Positions 1 through 6,924 of a stretch of 9,756 bases of DNA are shown here, in pieces. The position numbers and the translations under genes are program-made. The stretch lies in NCBI GenBank assembly GCA_900551965.1, contig URYF01000060.1, positions 1-9,756 on the forward strand. The letters run 5' to 3'. The notes beneath the pieces were generated by a model, which saw only the letters and a list, made by a program, of their open reading frames with translations, searched no databases and was not told the DNA's origin. How positions within the stretch are numbered: the stretch's first letter is position 1; the number at the start of each line of letters is the position of its first letter. This DNA is from an uncultured bacterium (lineage in GTDB: Bacteria; Cyanobacteriota; Vampirovibrionia; Gastranaerophilales; Gastranaerophilaceae).

Positions 1-95
1 GGGTCCTGGTCGGACGGGGTACTATGCCACCAGTTGCCTCAAGACTTGTGGGTTGCTTTACTTTTCCCCTCGCCCTTTGCAAGAGAGCGTTTTTT
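1..95. other. GC-rich island of unknown identity before the first gene
   Basis: Positions 1-90 are about 57% G+C by hand count (51 of 90), while the DNA right after is very AT-rich. On the plus strand a weak hairpin can be drawn around 27-52 (CCAC pairing with GTGG, with inner AG/CT and TTG/CAA pairs). Another lies around 71-89 (CGC, then CTT-tgc-AAG, then GCG) and is followed at once by a T run at 90-95, so the plus strand may end in a rho-independent terminator. No RNA family was recognised: the SRP RNA core, tmRNA ends and RNase P core motifs were looked for and not seen. It could be the 3' end of a structured RNA, a dispersed repeat, or the tail of an upstream gene. The window edge cuts it. 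Confidence 0.35.
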
Positions 96-186
96 AACAA
101 AACTTCAAAAACCTCAGAATTTTGGCAATTTTTTATATTCACAAGACTTACAACTCTCAGAAATACTATCTATATAAGGATTTTTT
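96..186 (+). promoter_or_regulatory. AT-rich leader with ribosome binding site of the 561-aa gene
   Basis: This stretch is AT-rich and has no coding sequence I can support. AAGGA at 176-180 lies 6 nt before the ATG at 187 and is the ribosome binding site. Promoter-like words exist (TATATT at 134-139; TTACAA at 148-153 with TATATA at 171-176), but the second pair would start transcription at or after the ribosome binding site, so no promoter is assigned. Confidence 0.5.
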
Positions 187-1872
187 ATGAAAATAACAAA
201 ACTTACCCCGCAAATTTTGTCAAACTATTCCATTCAAAGTCAGGCAAATACTACCCAAAGCCAGCCACAAGATATAGCTGCATCTGAGAAATTACCAAGT
301 GCCAACGCTGCACTTGCTATGAGCTATCACCCTAATTTCACAGGCGGTTACAGCCTTAATCTTGCCGATACAATCACCAATCTTGATAAACTTGCCGCAA
401 AATATTCAGATGTTTACCCTAAAAATGTCAGAGAATGGGCAGGAATGATTCTGGAAGAAGGCAACAAGGGCAAAGAAACACTGATAAGTATTCATAAAAA
501 ATTATACCAAAGTATAAAAGACTGCTTCAGCCTTGATGAATTAAAAGCAAAATTTCCTGAATTTAAAGACGTTAAACCGTCCGCAAGTATTGAAGCTAAA
601 GAAGGGTCTTTGTTTGACGATTTACAAAAAGGCAATTTAGAATATTTTACCCCTGATGAAGATTTGTCTTTGCAGATTATAAAATTATACTGGGGTGAAG
701 GATTTTCATTAAATGATCTTAAAGCATATACAGGCGGGAAAGATCTTAACTACGTCATGAACAGACTAAATATCCCAAAAGTTAACCGCCATTACGGACA
801 CATATTAAAGTTTTCCGATCCGGAATACAATGAACGATTAACAAAGCAAATGACATTAAAACGTATGGAAACAATGGACAGAAAAGCCCAAAAACTTGAA
901 GGCGAACCTGTTCATATCAAACGCGGGCCATTATCAGCCGAACACAGACAGCATATATCAGAAGGCCTATCAAAATACTATCAGGAAAACCCTGAGCGAA
1001 TTTTTGCAATGTCCGAACGTCAGAAAAAATTCTACGAAGATAACCCTGAACAGTCTGCTATTTTGCACAGAGTAATGGTTAAAGCGTGGAGTGTCTTCGG
1101 CGCCGATAACATCAAAAAAGCTATGGCTAATTTTATGAAGAAAAACGGTATTAAGGATTTTAAAACAGATGAGCTGGATTATCCAAACAAACTTTCTCAG
1201 CAGAAATCAGCCCTGATGAAAAAATTCTGGGCAAATAATGAATGGGCTAAAAAGTCTTTCTCAAAAAATATGACATACGCTTGGAAAAAGGTTAAAGAAG
1301 AACAAAATATGTTCTACAAAATTGACCTTACTCCGGAATTATTCAAAAAAAGATTCTTTATCTGGTGTGAAAAAGAAGGAATCGACACTGCCGATTTAAG
1401 TTTTGATAATTTCAAATACTATCCGCACAAACCGGAATTAAACGAACTTGATTCTTCAAAAATAAGCCAATACACTCCAAAGTATATTGATTCCTGCCCC
1501 GGTGATGAAAGTCAGAAAATAGCAAACTCTTATCAAATGACATTGATTAAATTCGGTCACATTTTGAAAGATGTAGAAAAAACCAATGCATCTTCCGATA
1601 CAAAAGATCTTGCAAAACTGTTAAGACGAATTATTCATTCATCATTATTTGACAACACACAAACAATAATGGGTATGCCTACAGCAAGATCCCTTGATGC
1701 TCAAGAGGTTCAACATATATATGTGACCGTGGCAACACGATTAATGGATTATCATGAAAATAAATTAATTCGTAAACTGGTTGACACTTTGAACGAATCG
1801 TATAATTATCTTGATAAGAACTGGAAAGCCGGAGAACCGATGATGCTCCCAACAAATGCAGATAAATTTTAA
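187..1872 (+). CDS. Uncharacterised protein with N-terminal NFT motif, HTH-like segment and NUMOD3-like repeats
   Basis: 561 aa; function not known. The start is supported by AAGGA 6 nt upstream. The N-terminus is polar and Gln/Asn/Ser-rich (residues 1-48), followed by PNFTGGY at 49-55, a motif echoed in the other two unknown proteins of this window. Residues about 160-200 (IIKLYWGEGFSLNDLKAYTG and onward) look like a helix-turn-helix. Residues 248-288 resemble the NUMOD3 DNA-binding module of homing endonucleases (LSAEHRQHISEGLSKYY). They include the repeated phrase SKYYQENPE at 262-270 and KKFYEDNPE at 280-288, with a looser third copy KKFWANNEW at 345-353. The C-terminal 190 residues are probably helical and match nothing I recognise. 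No GIY-YIG or HNH nuclease motif, signal peptide or membrane segment is visible. DNA binding is a family-level guess. The next gene follows after 29 nt, so the two are probably co-transcribed. Confidence 0.85.
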   Translation: MKITKLTPQILSNYSIQSQANTTQSQPQDIAASEKLPSANAALAMSYHPNFTGGYSLNLADTITNLDKLAAKYSDVYPKNVREWAGMILEEGNKGKETLISIHKKLYQSIKDCFSLDELKAKFPEFKDVKPSASIEAKEGSLFDDLQKGNLEYFTPDEDLSLQIIKLYWGEGFSLNDLKAYTGGKDLNYVMNRLNIPKVNRHYGHILKFSDPEYNERLTKQMTLKRMETMDRKAQKLEGEPVHIKRGPLSAEHRQHISEGLSKYYQENPERIFAMSERQKKFYEDNPEQSAILHRVMVKAWSVFGADNIKKAMANFMKKNGIKDFKTDELDYPNKLSQQKSALMKKFWANNEWAKKSFSKNMTYAWKKVKEEQNMFYKIDLTPELFKKRFFIWCEKEGIDTADLSFDNFKYYPHKPELNELDSSKISQYTPKYIDSCPGDESQKIANSYQMTLIKFGHILKDVEKTNASSDTKDLAKLLRRIIHSSLFDNTQTIMGMPTARSLDAQEVQHIYVTVATRLMDYHENKLIRKLVDTLNESYNYLDKNWKAGEPMMLPTNADKF

Positions 1873-1888
1873 ATTACATAAATAACTG

Positions 1889-1895
1889 AAAGGTG
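1889..1895 (+). promoter_or_regulatory. Ribosome binding site that sets the start of the 109-aa gene
   Basis: AAAGGTG matches the 16S anti-Shine-Dalgarno sequence and lies 6 nt before the ATG at 1902. The in-frame GTG at 1893 sits inside this site, so it cannot easily be the start codon. This favours the 109-aa product over the 112-aa reading. Confidence 0.7.
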
Positions 1896-1901
1896 AAAAA
1901 A

Positions 1902-2231
1902 ATGATTATCAACAACAATACTCAACCTAATTTTACATCAAGCTATGTCAAAACCTCCAAAATGGCATTGTCTAAATTAACTGACTCAATTGACCCATAT
2001 TTTGAACTAAAAGGTTATGCTAATATGACAACCGATAAAATCCGAAATGCTATCAAACTCAATCAAGCAGGTATCGGCATTCAAGATAAGGGTTTAGTGA
2101 TAGTCGGAAAAGATAGAGAAGCAGATGAATTTATTTCAAGAATGCTTACTAAAGCTAATATTGACCATAAATATGTCGAAGATACACCGGTAACCAAATT
2201 TGATGGCCCGACTATCGACTTAACTATATAA
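1902..2231 (+). CDS. Small uncharacterised protein with N-terminal PNFTSSY motif
   Basis: 109 aa from the ATG at 1902 (112 aa if read from the GTG at 1893, which overlaps the ribosome binding site). I do not recognise the family. The N-terminus is short and polar, with PNFTSSY at residues 9-15, close to the PNFTGGY of the preceding gene. The rest looks like a small mixed alpha/beta fold, with a hydrophobic strand GLVIVG and a helix around EADEFISRMLTKANI. No membrane segment, signal peptide or cysteine is seen. It lies 29 nt after the 561-aa gene in the same direction with no terminator between them, so it is probably the second gene of a two-gene unit. Whether the products interact is not shown. 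Confidence 0.75.
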   Translation: MIINNNTQPNFTSSYVKTSKMALSKLTDSIDPYFELKGYANMTTDKIRNAIKLNQAGIGIQDKGLVIVGKDREADEFISRMLTKANIDHKYVEDTPVTKFDGPTIDLTI

Positions 2232-2240
2232 TCTGTACCA

Positions 2241-2267
2241 TTTACAAGTTTGAAAATATATTATAAA
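2241..2267 (+). promoter_or_regulatory. Possible promoter of the M29 aminopeptidase gene
   Basis: TTTACA at 2241-2246 and TATAAA at 2262-2267 resemble -35 and -10 boxes, separated by 15 nt, which is shorter than the usual 17. It lies in the 65-nt gap after the 109-aa gene and before the ribosome binding site at 2285-2288. The surrounding DNA is so AT-rich that such words arise by chance, and no terminator precedes it, so read-through from upstream is also possible. Confidence 0.3.
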
Positions 2268-2296
2268 ATTATCTCAAGAAGAAAGAGGTAATTATT

Positions 2297-3403
2297 ATGC
2301 AAAAAACTGTATGGGACAAGTACGCGCAAGTGCTTGTAGATTATTCAACAAACGTAAAACAAGGAGATTTGGTAATTATTCGTGCCGAATCTCCTGATGC
2401 TAAAGAATTGGTTAAATCCGTTTATAAAAGAGTTCTGGAAAGAGGAGGAAACCCTTTATTGCGCACATCTTTAGGCGATTTCGGCGAAATATTTATGAAA
2501 TATGCCTCAGATGAGCAGCTCGATTACGTTGATCCGATTACAAAACTTGAATATGAAGCCGCTGATGTTTACATTTCAATCGGCGCCCCGTTAAATACTA
2601 AAAATATGGCAAGAATAGACCTTTCTCGCCTTGCAAAACGCGGTAAAGCCACAAAACCGCTATCTGAATTACTCCTGAATCGTTCCGCAAAAGGGGAAGC
2701 AAGATGGGTTATAGCTGATGTTCCGACTCACGCGCTTGCACAGGAAGCAAAAATGTCACTTGATGAATATACAGAATTTCTGTTTAAATCCTGCTATCTT
2801 GATTGCGACGATCCTGTGGCTAAACTTCAAGATCTTGAAGAAAAACAGGCTAAATGGGCAAATTACCTGAACGGGGTTAAAAAGCTCCATATAACCGGTG
2901 AAAAAACAGATATCACCTTTAATGTAGAAGGCAGAAAATGGATTAGCTGCTCAGGTTTAAACAACTATCCTGATGGCGAAGTATTCACATCACCTGTTGA
3001 AGACGGCATCAACGGCGAAATCTATTTTGATTACCCACAAAACTACCGCGGAAATTCTGCTTATGGAGTTCACTTATGGATAGAAAACGGGCTTGTCGTC
3101 AAAGCTGAAGCTGAAAAAGGCGAAGAGTTTTTAAATGCAATGATTAATATGGACGAGGGTTCTCACGGTATCGGCGAAATCGCAATCGGTACAAATGATG
3201 AGATCCAAGAAATCACAGGCAACATTCTTTTCGATGAAAAAATCGGCGGAGCAATCCACATGGCTGTCGGAGCCTCATACCCTGAAACCGGTGGCAAAAA
3301 TGTTTCTGGACTTCACTGGGATATGATTAAGAATATGAAAAACGGCGGAAAGATTTACGCAGATGATATTCTTATCTACGAAAACGGAAAAATGTTGATT
3401 TAG
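2297..3403 (+). CDS. Aminopeptidase, M29 family (AmpS/AmpT type)
   Basis: 368 aa, close to full length for M29 (thermophilic metallo-aminopeptidase) proteins, which remove N-terminal amino acids from peptides in the cytoplasm using a two-metal site. The start follows GAGG at 2285-2288 by 8 nt. The N-terminal half begins with WDKYAQVLVDYSTNVKQGD, typical of the family. The C-terminal half has the expected metal-binding context: E228 in PDGEVFTSP, E294 in GIGEIAIGTN, H321 in GGAIHMAVG, and the H-x-D pair H340/D342 in SGLHWDM. The 66-residue spacing between the two glutamates agrees with what I recall for AmpT; ligand assignment is by family resemblance, not structure. There is no signal peptide. 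Unlike its plus-strand neighbours it lacks the NFT-type N-terminal motif, so it looks like a housekeeping peptidase. It ends in its own hairpin terminator. Confidence 0.9.
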   Translation: MQKTVWDKYAQVLVDYSTNVKQGDLVIIRAESPDAKELVKSVYKRVLERGGNPLLRTSLGDFGEIFMKYASDEQLDYVDPITKLEYEAADVYISIGAPLNTKNMARIDLSRLAKRGKATKPLSELLLNRSAKGEARWVIADVPTHALAQEAKMSLDEYTEFLFKSCYLDCDDPVAKLQDLEEKQAKWANYLNGVKKLHITGEKTDITFNVEGRKWISCSGLNNYPDGEVFTSPVEDGINGEIYFDYPQNYRGNSAYGVHLWIENGLVVKAEAEKGEEFLNAMINMDEGSHGIGEIAIGTNDEIQEITGNILFDEKIGGAIHMAVGASYPETGGKNVSGLHWDMIKNMKNGGKIYADDILIYENGKMLI

Positions 3404-3424
3404 TAAAAGAGACCAAATATTTAT

Positions 3425-3475
3425 AAATTTGCCTAAAAAATGTAATCTTACAAATTTTTAGGCAAATTTTATTTT
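3425..3475 (+). terminator. Long hairpin terminator after the aminopeptidase gene
   Basis: AAATTTGCCTAAAAA at 3425-3439 pairs perfectly with 3455-3469 (15 bp). The loop region can pair further (TGTA at 3441-3444 with TACA at 3449-3452). A T-rich run follows (3467-3475). It starts 21 nt after the stop codon, so it is probably the rho-independent terminator of the aminopeptidase transcript. The stem is nearly symmetrical and AT-rich, so some function on the other strand cannot be excluded, but no minus-strand gene ends here. Confidence 0.75.
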
Positions 3476-3518
3476 GACGGGTTTTATATAAGCATAAAAC
3501 AACAATGAAGGAAAAACT

Positions 3519-4727
3519 ATGCAAATTACCAGAATTCAATCAAGTAATTTTACAAACCCTCAAATTTATACGGCGAAAAACCGGGTCAATAATTTAACCG
3601 GCGGCGAAAAACCTGGAACACAAAACAGAACATATGCTAAAGCCCCTATCGGATTCCATTACAGTGCAAATATCCATTTCGGTGAGTTTTTCGACCCGAA
3701 CAGAAGCATTCCGCATATTGATTATGAAGAATACATGGTTATGCAACCTTATACTAAAAGAAAATTTAGAAAAAAATATCGAACATTTTTCAATAATTTA
3801 GGAACAAAAAGTCAAGAAATGGTTGATAAAAAATATATGTATATGCCGCTACAGTCAGAGTTTTTAATGGAAAAATTTTTAGAAACCGCAAAAATATATT
3901 CTAAATACAAAGATCAACCGATTATATGCCTTGGCAGAAGCCCAAAATGGTTTCTTAATGCTGCACTTTGGATGAAAGACGGTATTGATAAATATGATTT
4001 CGTTGCTTTTTCTCAAAATTGGTACAGATATGACAATAGTGAGAATACTGTTATGAGAATAGATTCGATGGCCCCAACACCAAAAGAAGAAGGTGCATAT
4101 AGAAAATACTTAAAACGCATACAAGCTGATCCTCAAACAATCGTCGATAACATGAAAAAAACAGGCAAAAAAACCGTTATAACAGATTATATATTTAGCG
4201 GAAAAGGAATGACTTCTTTTCTTGATGTCATGTCTAAATATGCAGAAGACCTTGGAATTTTAGAAGAATTTTGTAATTCAATACACATAGTCGGTATTGG
4301 TTCTAAAGATTATATGGAAGAAATGCTAAAGATTGAAGACCATATTCCAAAGGTTAGAATGCCGGAGAGAATGCAACCTTATGAAAAAACAGGTCTCTGG
4401 ACTTACAATATAAAACAAGAATTTTATGATATGGATTATACCATGTTCAAAGAAATGCTTATCAACCAGAACACAAACGAATGCAGATCAACTTATTATC
4501 CACACGAAGCTTGGACAGTTTACCAACCTGACAGAGTAAAAACAGGTTTAATAAAAGATCTAAAAAAAGCAAAACAAATGGTAAAAGATCTAAAAAGCAG
4601 CGGGGACAGAAGTATATCATCATTCACACCTGCAATGTTTGACTACAGAAATCTGCTAAACTTTAGAATACTTGATGGACTGAATGAAAGAGGATTATTA
4701 AAACTCATTCATAAATCTAAAGTCTAA
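3519..4727 (+). CDS. Uncharacterised protein with N-terminal NFT/HFG motifs and a possible PRPP-type loop
   Basis: 402 aa; family not recognised. The start is supported by GAAGGA 7 nt upstream. The N-terminus, MQITRIQSSNFTNP, resembles the starts of the 561-aa and 109-aa proteins; after a low-complexity linker, NIHFGEFF occurs at 51-58. The core has two segments that look like Rossmann-type strands plus loops: PIICLGRSPKWFLNAA at 134-149 and TVITDYIFSGKGMTS at 219-233. The second recalls the PRPP-binding loop of phosphoribosyltransferases (hydrophobic strand, Asp, then a Gly/Ser/Thr-rich turn), but it has one acidic residue (D223) where two are usual, so the match is weak. IHIVGIGS at 255-262 could be the next strand. 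No signal peptide or membrane segment is seen. The gene stands alone between two terminators and seems to be its own transcription unit. Confidence 0.85.
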   Translation: MQITRIQSSNFTNPQIYTAKNRVNNLTGGEKPGTQNRTYAKAPIGFHYSANIHFGEFFDPNRSIPHIDYEEYMVMQPYTKRKFRKKYRTFFNNLGTKSQEMVDKKYMYMPLQSEFLMEKFLETAKIYSKYKDQPIICLGRSPKWFLNAALWMKDGIDKYDFVAFSQNWYRYDNSENTVMRIDSMAPTPKEEGAYRKYLKRIQADPQTIVDNMKKTGKKTVITDYIFSGKGMTSFLDVMSKYAEDLGILEEFCNSIHIVGIGSKDYMEEMLKIEDHIPKVRMPERMQPYEKTGLWTYNIKQEFYDMDYTMFKEMLINQNTNECRSTYYPHEAWTVYQPDRVKTGLIKDLKKAKQMVKDLKSSGDRSISSFTPAMFDYRNLLNFRILDGLNERGLLKLIHKSKV

Positions 4728-4763
4728 AAAACTTCAGATTTAAAGTTAATTAAAATATATAAA

Positions 4764-4793
4764 AAAAGAACCGGCATTTCTGCCGGTTCTTTT
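4764..4793. terminator. Bidirectional rho-independent terminator between converging units
   Basis: AAAAGAACCGGC (4764-4775), loop ATTTCT (4776-4781), then GCCGGTTCTTTT (4782-4793): a perfect 12-bp stem. On the plus strand it ends in a T run and terminates the 402-aa gene 36 nt after its stop. On the minus strand the A run at 4761-4767 becomes a U tract, so it also terminates the ribosomal operon 23 nt after the rpsI stop. No further operon gene (such as rpmE) follows rpsI. Confidence 0.92.
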
Positions 4794-4816
4794 GTCCGCT
4801 TCGTTTGGTGTAAAGA

Positions 4817-5212
4817 TTAACGTTTTGAGAATTGGAATCTCTTACGAGCTTTCTTTCTACCATATTTTTTACGTTCTTTAACACGTGGGTCTCTTGTTAG
4901 TAAACCTTCAAGTTTAAGAACATTTTTGAATTCAACGTTTGATTTAACAAGCGCTCTTGAAATACCGTGTCTGATAGCTCCGCATTGAGAAACAACGCCG
5001 CCGCCTACAGCTTTAACTCTAACATCAAATCTGTCTTGAGTTTCAGTTAAAACAAGAGGTCTGTAAACCAACATTTCGATAGCTGGTCTGTTACCGATAT
5101 AATCTGTTAATTTTTTACCGTTAACAAAAATTCTGCCGCTGCCTTTTACTAATTTAACAACTGCAATAGAGGTTTTTCTACGGCCTGTAGCTTTAATTTC
5201 AGTATCTGCCAT
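4817..5212 (-). CDS. rpsI: 30S ribosomal protein S9
   Basis: 131 aa, normal length for bacterial S9, a protein of the 30S head whose C-terminal tail reaches towards the P-site tRNA. Seen directly: the N-terminal GRRKTS signature (10-15), the central GGGVVSQCGAIRHGISRAL stretch (70-88) and a basic tail ending FQFSKR. The start ATG overlaps the rplM stop by one base (TAATG), and a strong ribosome binding site AAGGAGG lies inside the end of rplM, so translation of the pair is probably coupled. It is the last gene of the operon. Confidence 0.97.
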   Translation of the reverse strand: MADTEIKATGRRKTSIAVVKLVKGSGRIFVNGKKLTDYIGNRPAIEMLVYRPLVLTETQDRFDVRVKAVGGGVVSQCGAIRHGISRALVKSNVEFKNVLKLEGLLTRDPRVKERKKYGRKKARKRFQFSKR

Positions 5213-5649
5213 TATTTAGCCTCCTTTTCTAAAACGATAGGTTTTTGTGCAGCATGCGGATGCTCAGCTCCGGCATATACTTTCAATTTATTAAATTGTT
5301 CTGCACCCAAAGTGTTGTGTTGTAACATTCCGCGAACAGCATGTTCAATAACAATTCTTGGATCTTTTTCCATTAATTCTTTGAAACTTGCTGATTTCAA
5401 ACCACCCGGATATCCGGTGTGATGTAAATAAATTTTATCAGTTTCTTTCTTACCTGTAACTTTCACTTTTGCAGCATTGATTACAATAACGAAATCGCCG
5501 GTATCAACGTGTGGAGTGTATTCAGGTTTGTGTTTTCCTCTCAAAATGTTTGCAACACGAACTGCTAAACGACCTAATGTTTCGCCGTCTGCATCGATTA
5601 CATACCATTTTCTTTCAACTTCAAGAGGCTTTGCTGAAAATGTTTTCAT
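5212..5649 (-). CDS. rplM: 50S ribosomal protein L13
   Basis: 145 aa, usual size for L13, an early-assembling protein of the 50S subunit. Signatures seen: KWYVIDADGETLGRLA (14-29), ILRGKHKPEYTPHVDTGDFV (35-54), HHTGYPGG (76-83), AVRGMLQHNTLG (104-115) and KLKVYAGAEHPH (121-132). The wording is close to that of cyanobacterial L13. GGAG lies 7 nt before the ATG, in the 20-nt gap after truA. It shares a one-base stop/start overlap with rpsI; the rplM-rpsI pair is a conserved gene couple. Confidence 0.97.
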   Translation of the reverse strand: MKTFSAKPLEVERKWYVIDADGETLGRLAVRVANILRGKHKPEYTPHVDTGDFVIVINAAKVKVTGKKETDKIYLHHTGYPGGLKSASFKELMEKDPRIVIEHAVRGMLQHNTLGAEQFNKLKVYAGAEHPHAAQKPIVLEKEAK

Positions 5650-5669
5650 TGCATTTCTCCATTTATATT

Positions 5670-6440
5670 TTAGTACATTACTTTCATTAGCGTTAATCCA
5701 TACGGACTAACAGTCATTCCCGCCTTTTGACGGTTTCTGGCTTCTAGAACATTTTTCATATGCTCCGGTTCCAGATTGTGCCCTTCTATTTCTAAAAGGG
5801 TTCCGACAATAGTTCTTACCATATTATACAAAAACCTGTTTCCTATAATATCAATAGTCACCTTGTCACCGGCTTTTGAAACTTTCGCTTCATAGATATT
5901 GCAAACTTTGCTTGGGTTAAGCGTTCCGGAACTTTTAAAACTTGAAAAATCATGTTCTCCTAATAGATAATTTAGAGAATTTTGCATTCTTTCAATATCT
6001 ATCGGGTATTTCACCCTCATCAAATCTCCGTCAAAAGCATTTTTACAACGTCTGCTTATAAATTCAAACCTGTAATAACGTTTTTTTGCTGACTTTTGAG
6101 CATGAAACCTGTCATCAACGATTTTCAAATCCGAAACAGATATGTCATCAGGCAGAATTTCATTTATCTGGTAGAGAAACTTTGAAGCAACAATCGTTTC
6201 GTCTGTATCAAAATGAACTACCTGACCCAGTGAGTTAACACCTTTATCTGTTCTTCCGGAAAATATTGCTTTTATCCGCCGGGTATTATTTTCATCCACT
6301 CGGGATTTTATCAAAGTACAAAGTGCTTTTTCAAGTTCGCCCTGTATAGTCGGAGCTTCAATCTGGTGACCGTGTTCTAACTGAATCTGGCTGCCGGAAT
6401 AATTCTTACCGATATACTGAACCTGAAATGCATACCGCAT
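5670..6440 (-). CDS. truA: tRNA pseudouridine(38-40) synthase TruA
   Basis: 256 aa, normal for TruA, which converts U38-U40 in the anticodon arm of many tRNAs to pseudouridine. The catalytic motif is present as SGRTDKGVNSLGQVVHF, with D65 as the nucleophile. Also seen are RFHAQKSAKKRYYRF (111-125), GEHDFSSFKSSG (161-172), GNRFLYNMVRTIVGTLLEI (200-218) and a C-terminal MTVSPYGLTLMKVMY. Two oddities: the first motif reads YIGKNYSG where YDGTxFxG is usual, and residues 20-30 (QLEHGHQIEAP) look like a small insertion. It starts only 6 nt after the rplQ stop and lacks a clear ribosome binding site, so translation is probably coupled to rplQ. Position between rplQ and rplM matches Cyanobacteria and Firmicutes. 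Confidence 0.95.
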   Translation of the reverse strand: MRYAFQVQYIGKNYSGSQIQLEHGHQIEAPTIQGELEKALCTLIKSRVDENNTRRIKAIFSGRTDKGVNSLGQVVHFDTDETIVASKFLYQINEILPDDISVSDLKIVDDRFHAQKSAKKRYYRFEFISRRCKNAFDGDLMRVKYPIDIERMQNSLNYLLGEHDFSSFKSSGTLNPSKVCNIYEAKVSKAGDKVTIDIIGNRFLYNMVRTIVGTLLEIEGHNLEPEHMKNVLEARNRQKAGMTVSPYGLTLMKVMY

Positions 6441-6446
6441 CAGCTA

Positions 6447-6875
6447 TTACACCAATTGAATAAGTGCCATTTCAGATGCGTCACCACGTCTTGGCGGCAA
6501 GTGGTAAATTCTTGTGTATCCGCCTTTTTTCTCAGAATATTGTTTTCCGATAATTACAAACAATTTTCTTAGAACTGTTTGTGAAGCTAATTTTTTATCT
6601 TTTTGCGGAGCTTCGAAAACTTCACCTGTAGCAAGATCCATATATTTACCTGTTTCTTTGTTGTAAATATATCTTGCAGCTTGGCGAATTGAGTGAAGAT
6701 CGCCTTTTTTTGCAAGTGTGATAATCTTTTCTGCGTATGGTTTTAATGCTTTCGCACGAGCCATAGTAGTTGTGATTTCACCGTGTACAAAAAGTTCAGT
6801 AGCTAAAGAACGCAACAAAGCCTTTCTTTGGTCTTGTGCTTTCCCAAGCGTATGTTTTTTACACATATGTCTCAT
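6447..6875 (-). CDS. rplQ: 50S ribosomal protein L17, with an internal insertion
   Basis: 142 aa, longer than most bacterial L17 (about 116-130). L17 binds 23S rRNA near the peptide exit tunnel. The N-terminal part (MRHMCKKHTLGKAQDQRKAL, then ATELFVHGEITTTMARAKAL) resembles cyanobacterial L17 closely. The C-terminal part is ordinary (GGYTRIYHLPPRRGDASEMA). Between YIYNK (69-73) and VLRKLF (101-106) lies a hydrophilic segment of about 25 residues (GKYMDLATGEVFEAP and flanks) that shorter L17 proteins lack. The ribosome binding site AAAGGAT precedes the ATG. The gap to rpoA is 49 nt. Confidence 0.96.
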   Translation of the reverse strand: MRHMCKKHTLGKAQDQRKALLRSLATELFVHGEITTTMARAKALKPYAEKIITLAKKGDLHSIRQAARYIYNKETGKYMDLATGEVFEAPQKDKKLASQTVLRKLFVIIGKQYSEKKGGYTRIYHLPPRRGDASEMALIQLV

Positions 6876-6924
6876 TTTTCTGTATCCTTTACTTAATTAA
6901 TTGTATTTCCCAGTTTGAGCGGAA

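Noticed and set aside
24..287. Open frame of 87 codons across the left edge
   Set aside because: It overlaps the well-supported start of the 561-aa gene in another frame, has no ribosome binding site and runs across the GC-rich/AT-rich boundary.
187..1872. Homing endonuclease or mobile intron
   Set aside because: NUMOD3-like repeats are present but no nuclease motif, intron boundary or interrupted host gene is visible.
1893..1901. GTG start for the small protein (112 aa)
   Set aside because: The GTG is part of the Shine-Dalgarno sequence AAAGGTG that serves the ATG at 1902.
3474..3498. Promoter with TTGACG before the 402-aa gene
   Set aside because: The -35 word is good, but no -10-like word lies at 16-18 nt; TATATAA at 3485-3491 is too close to it. 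A promoter must exist after the terminator but I cannot place it.
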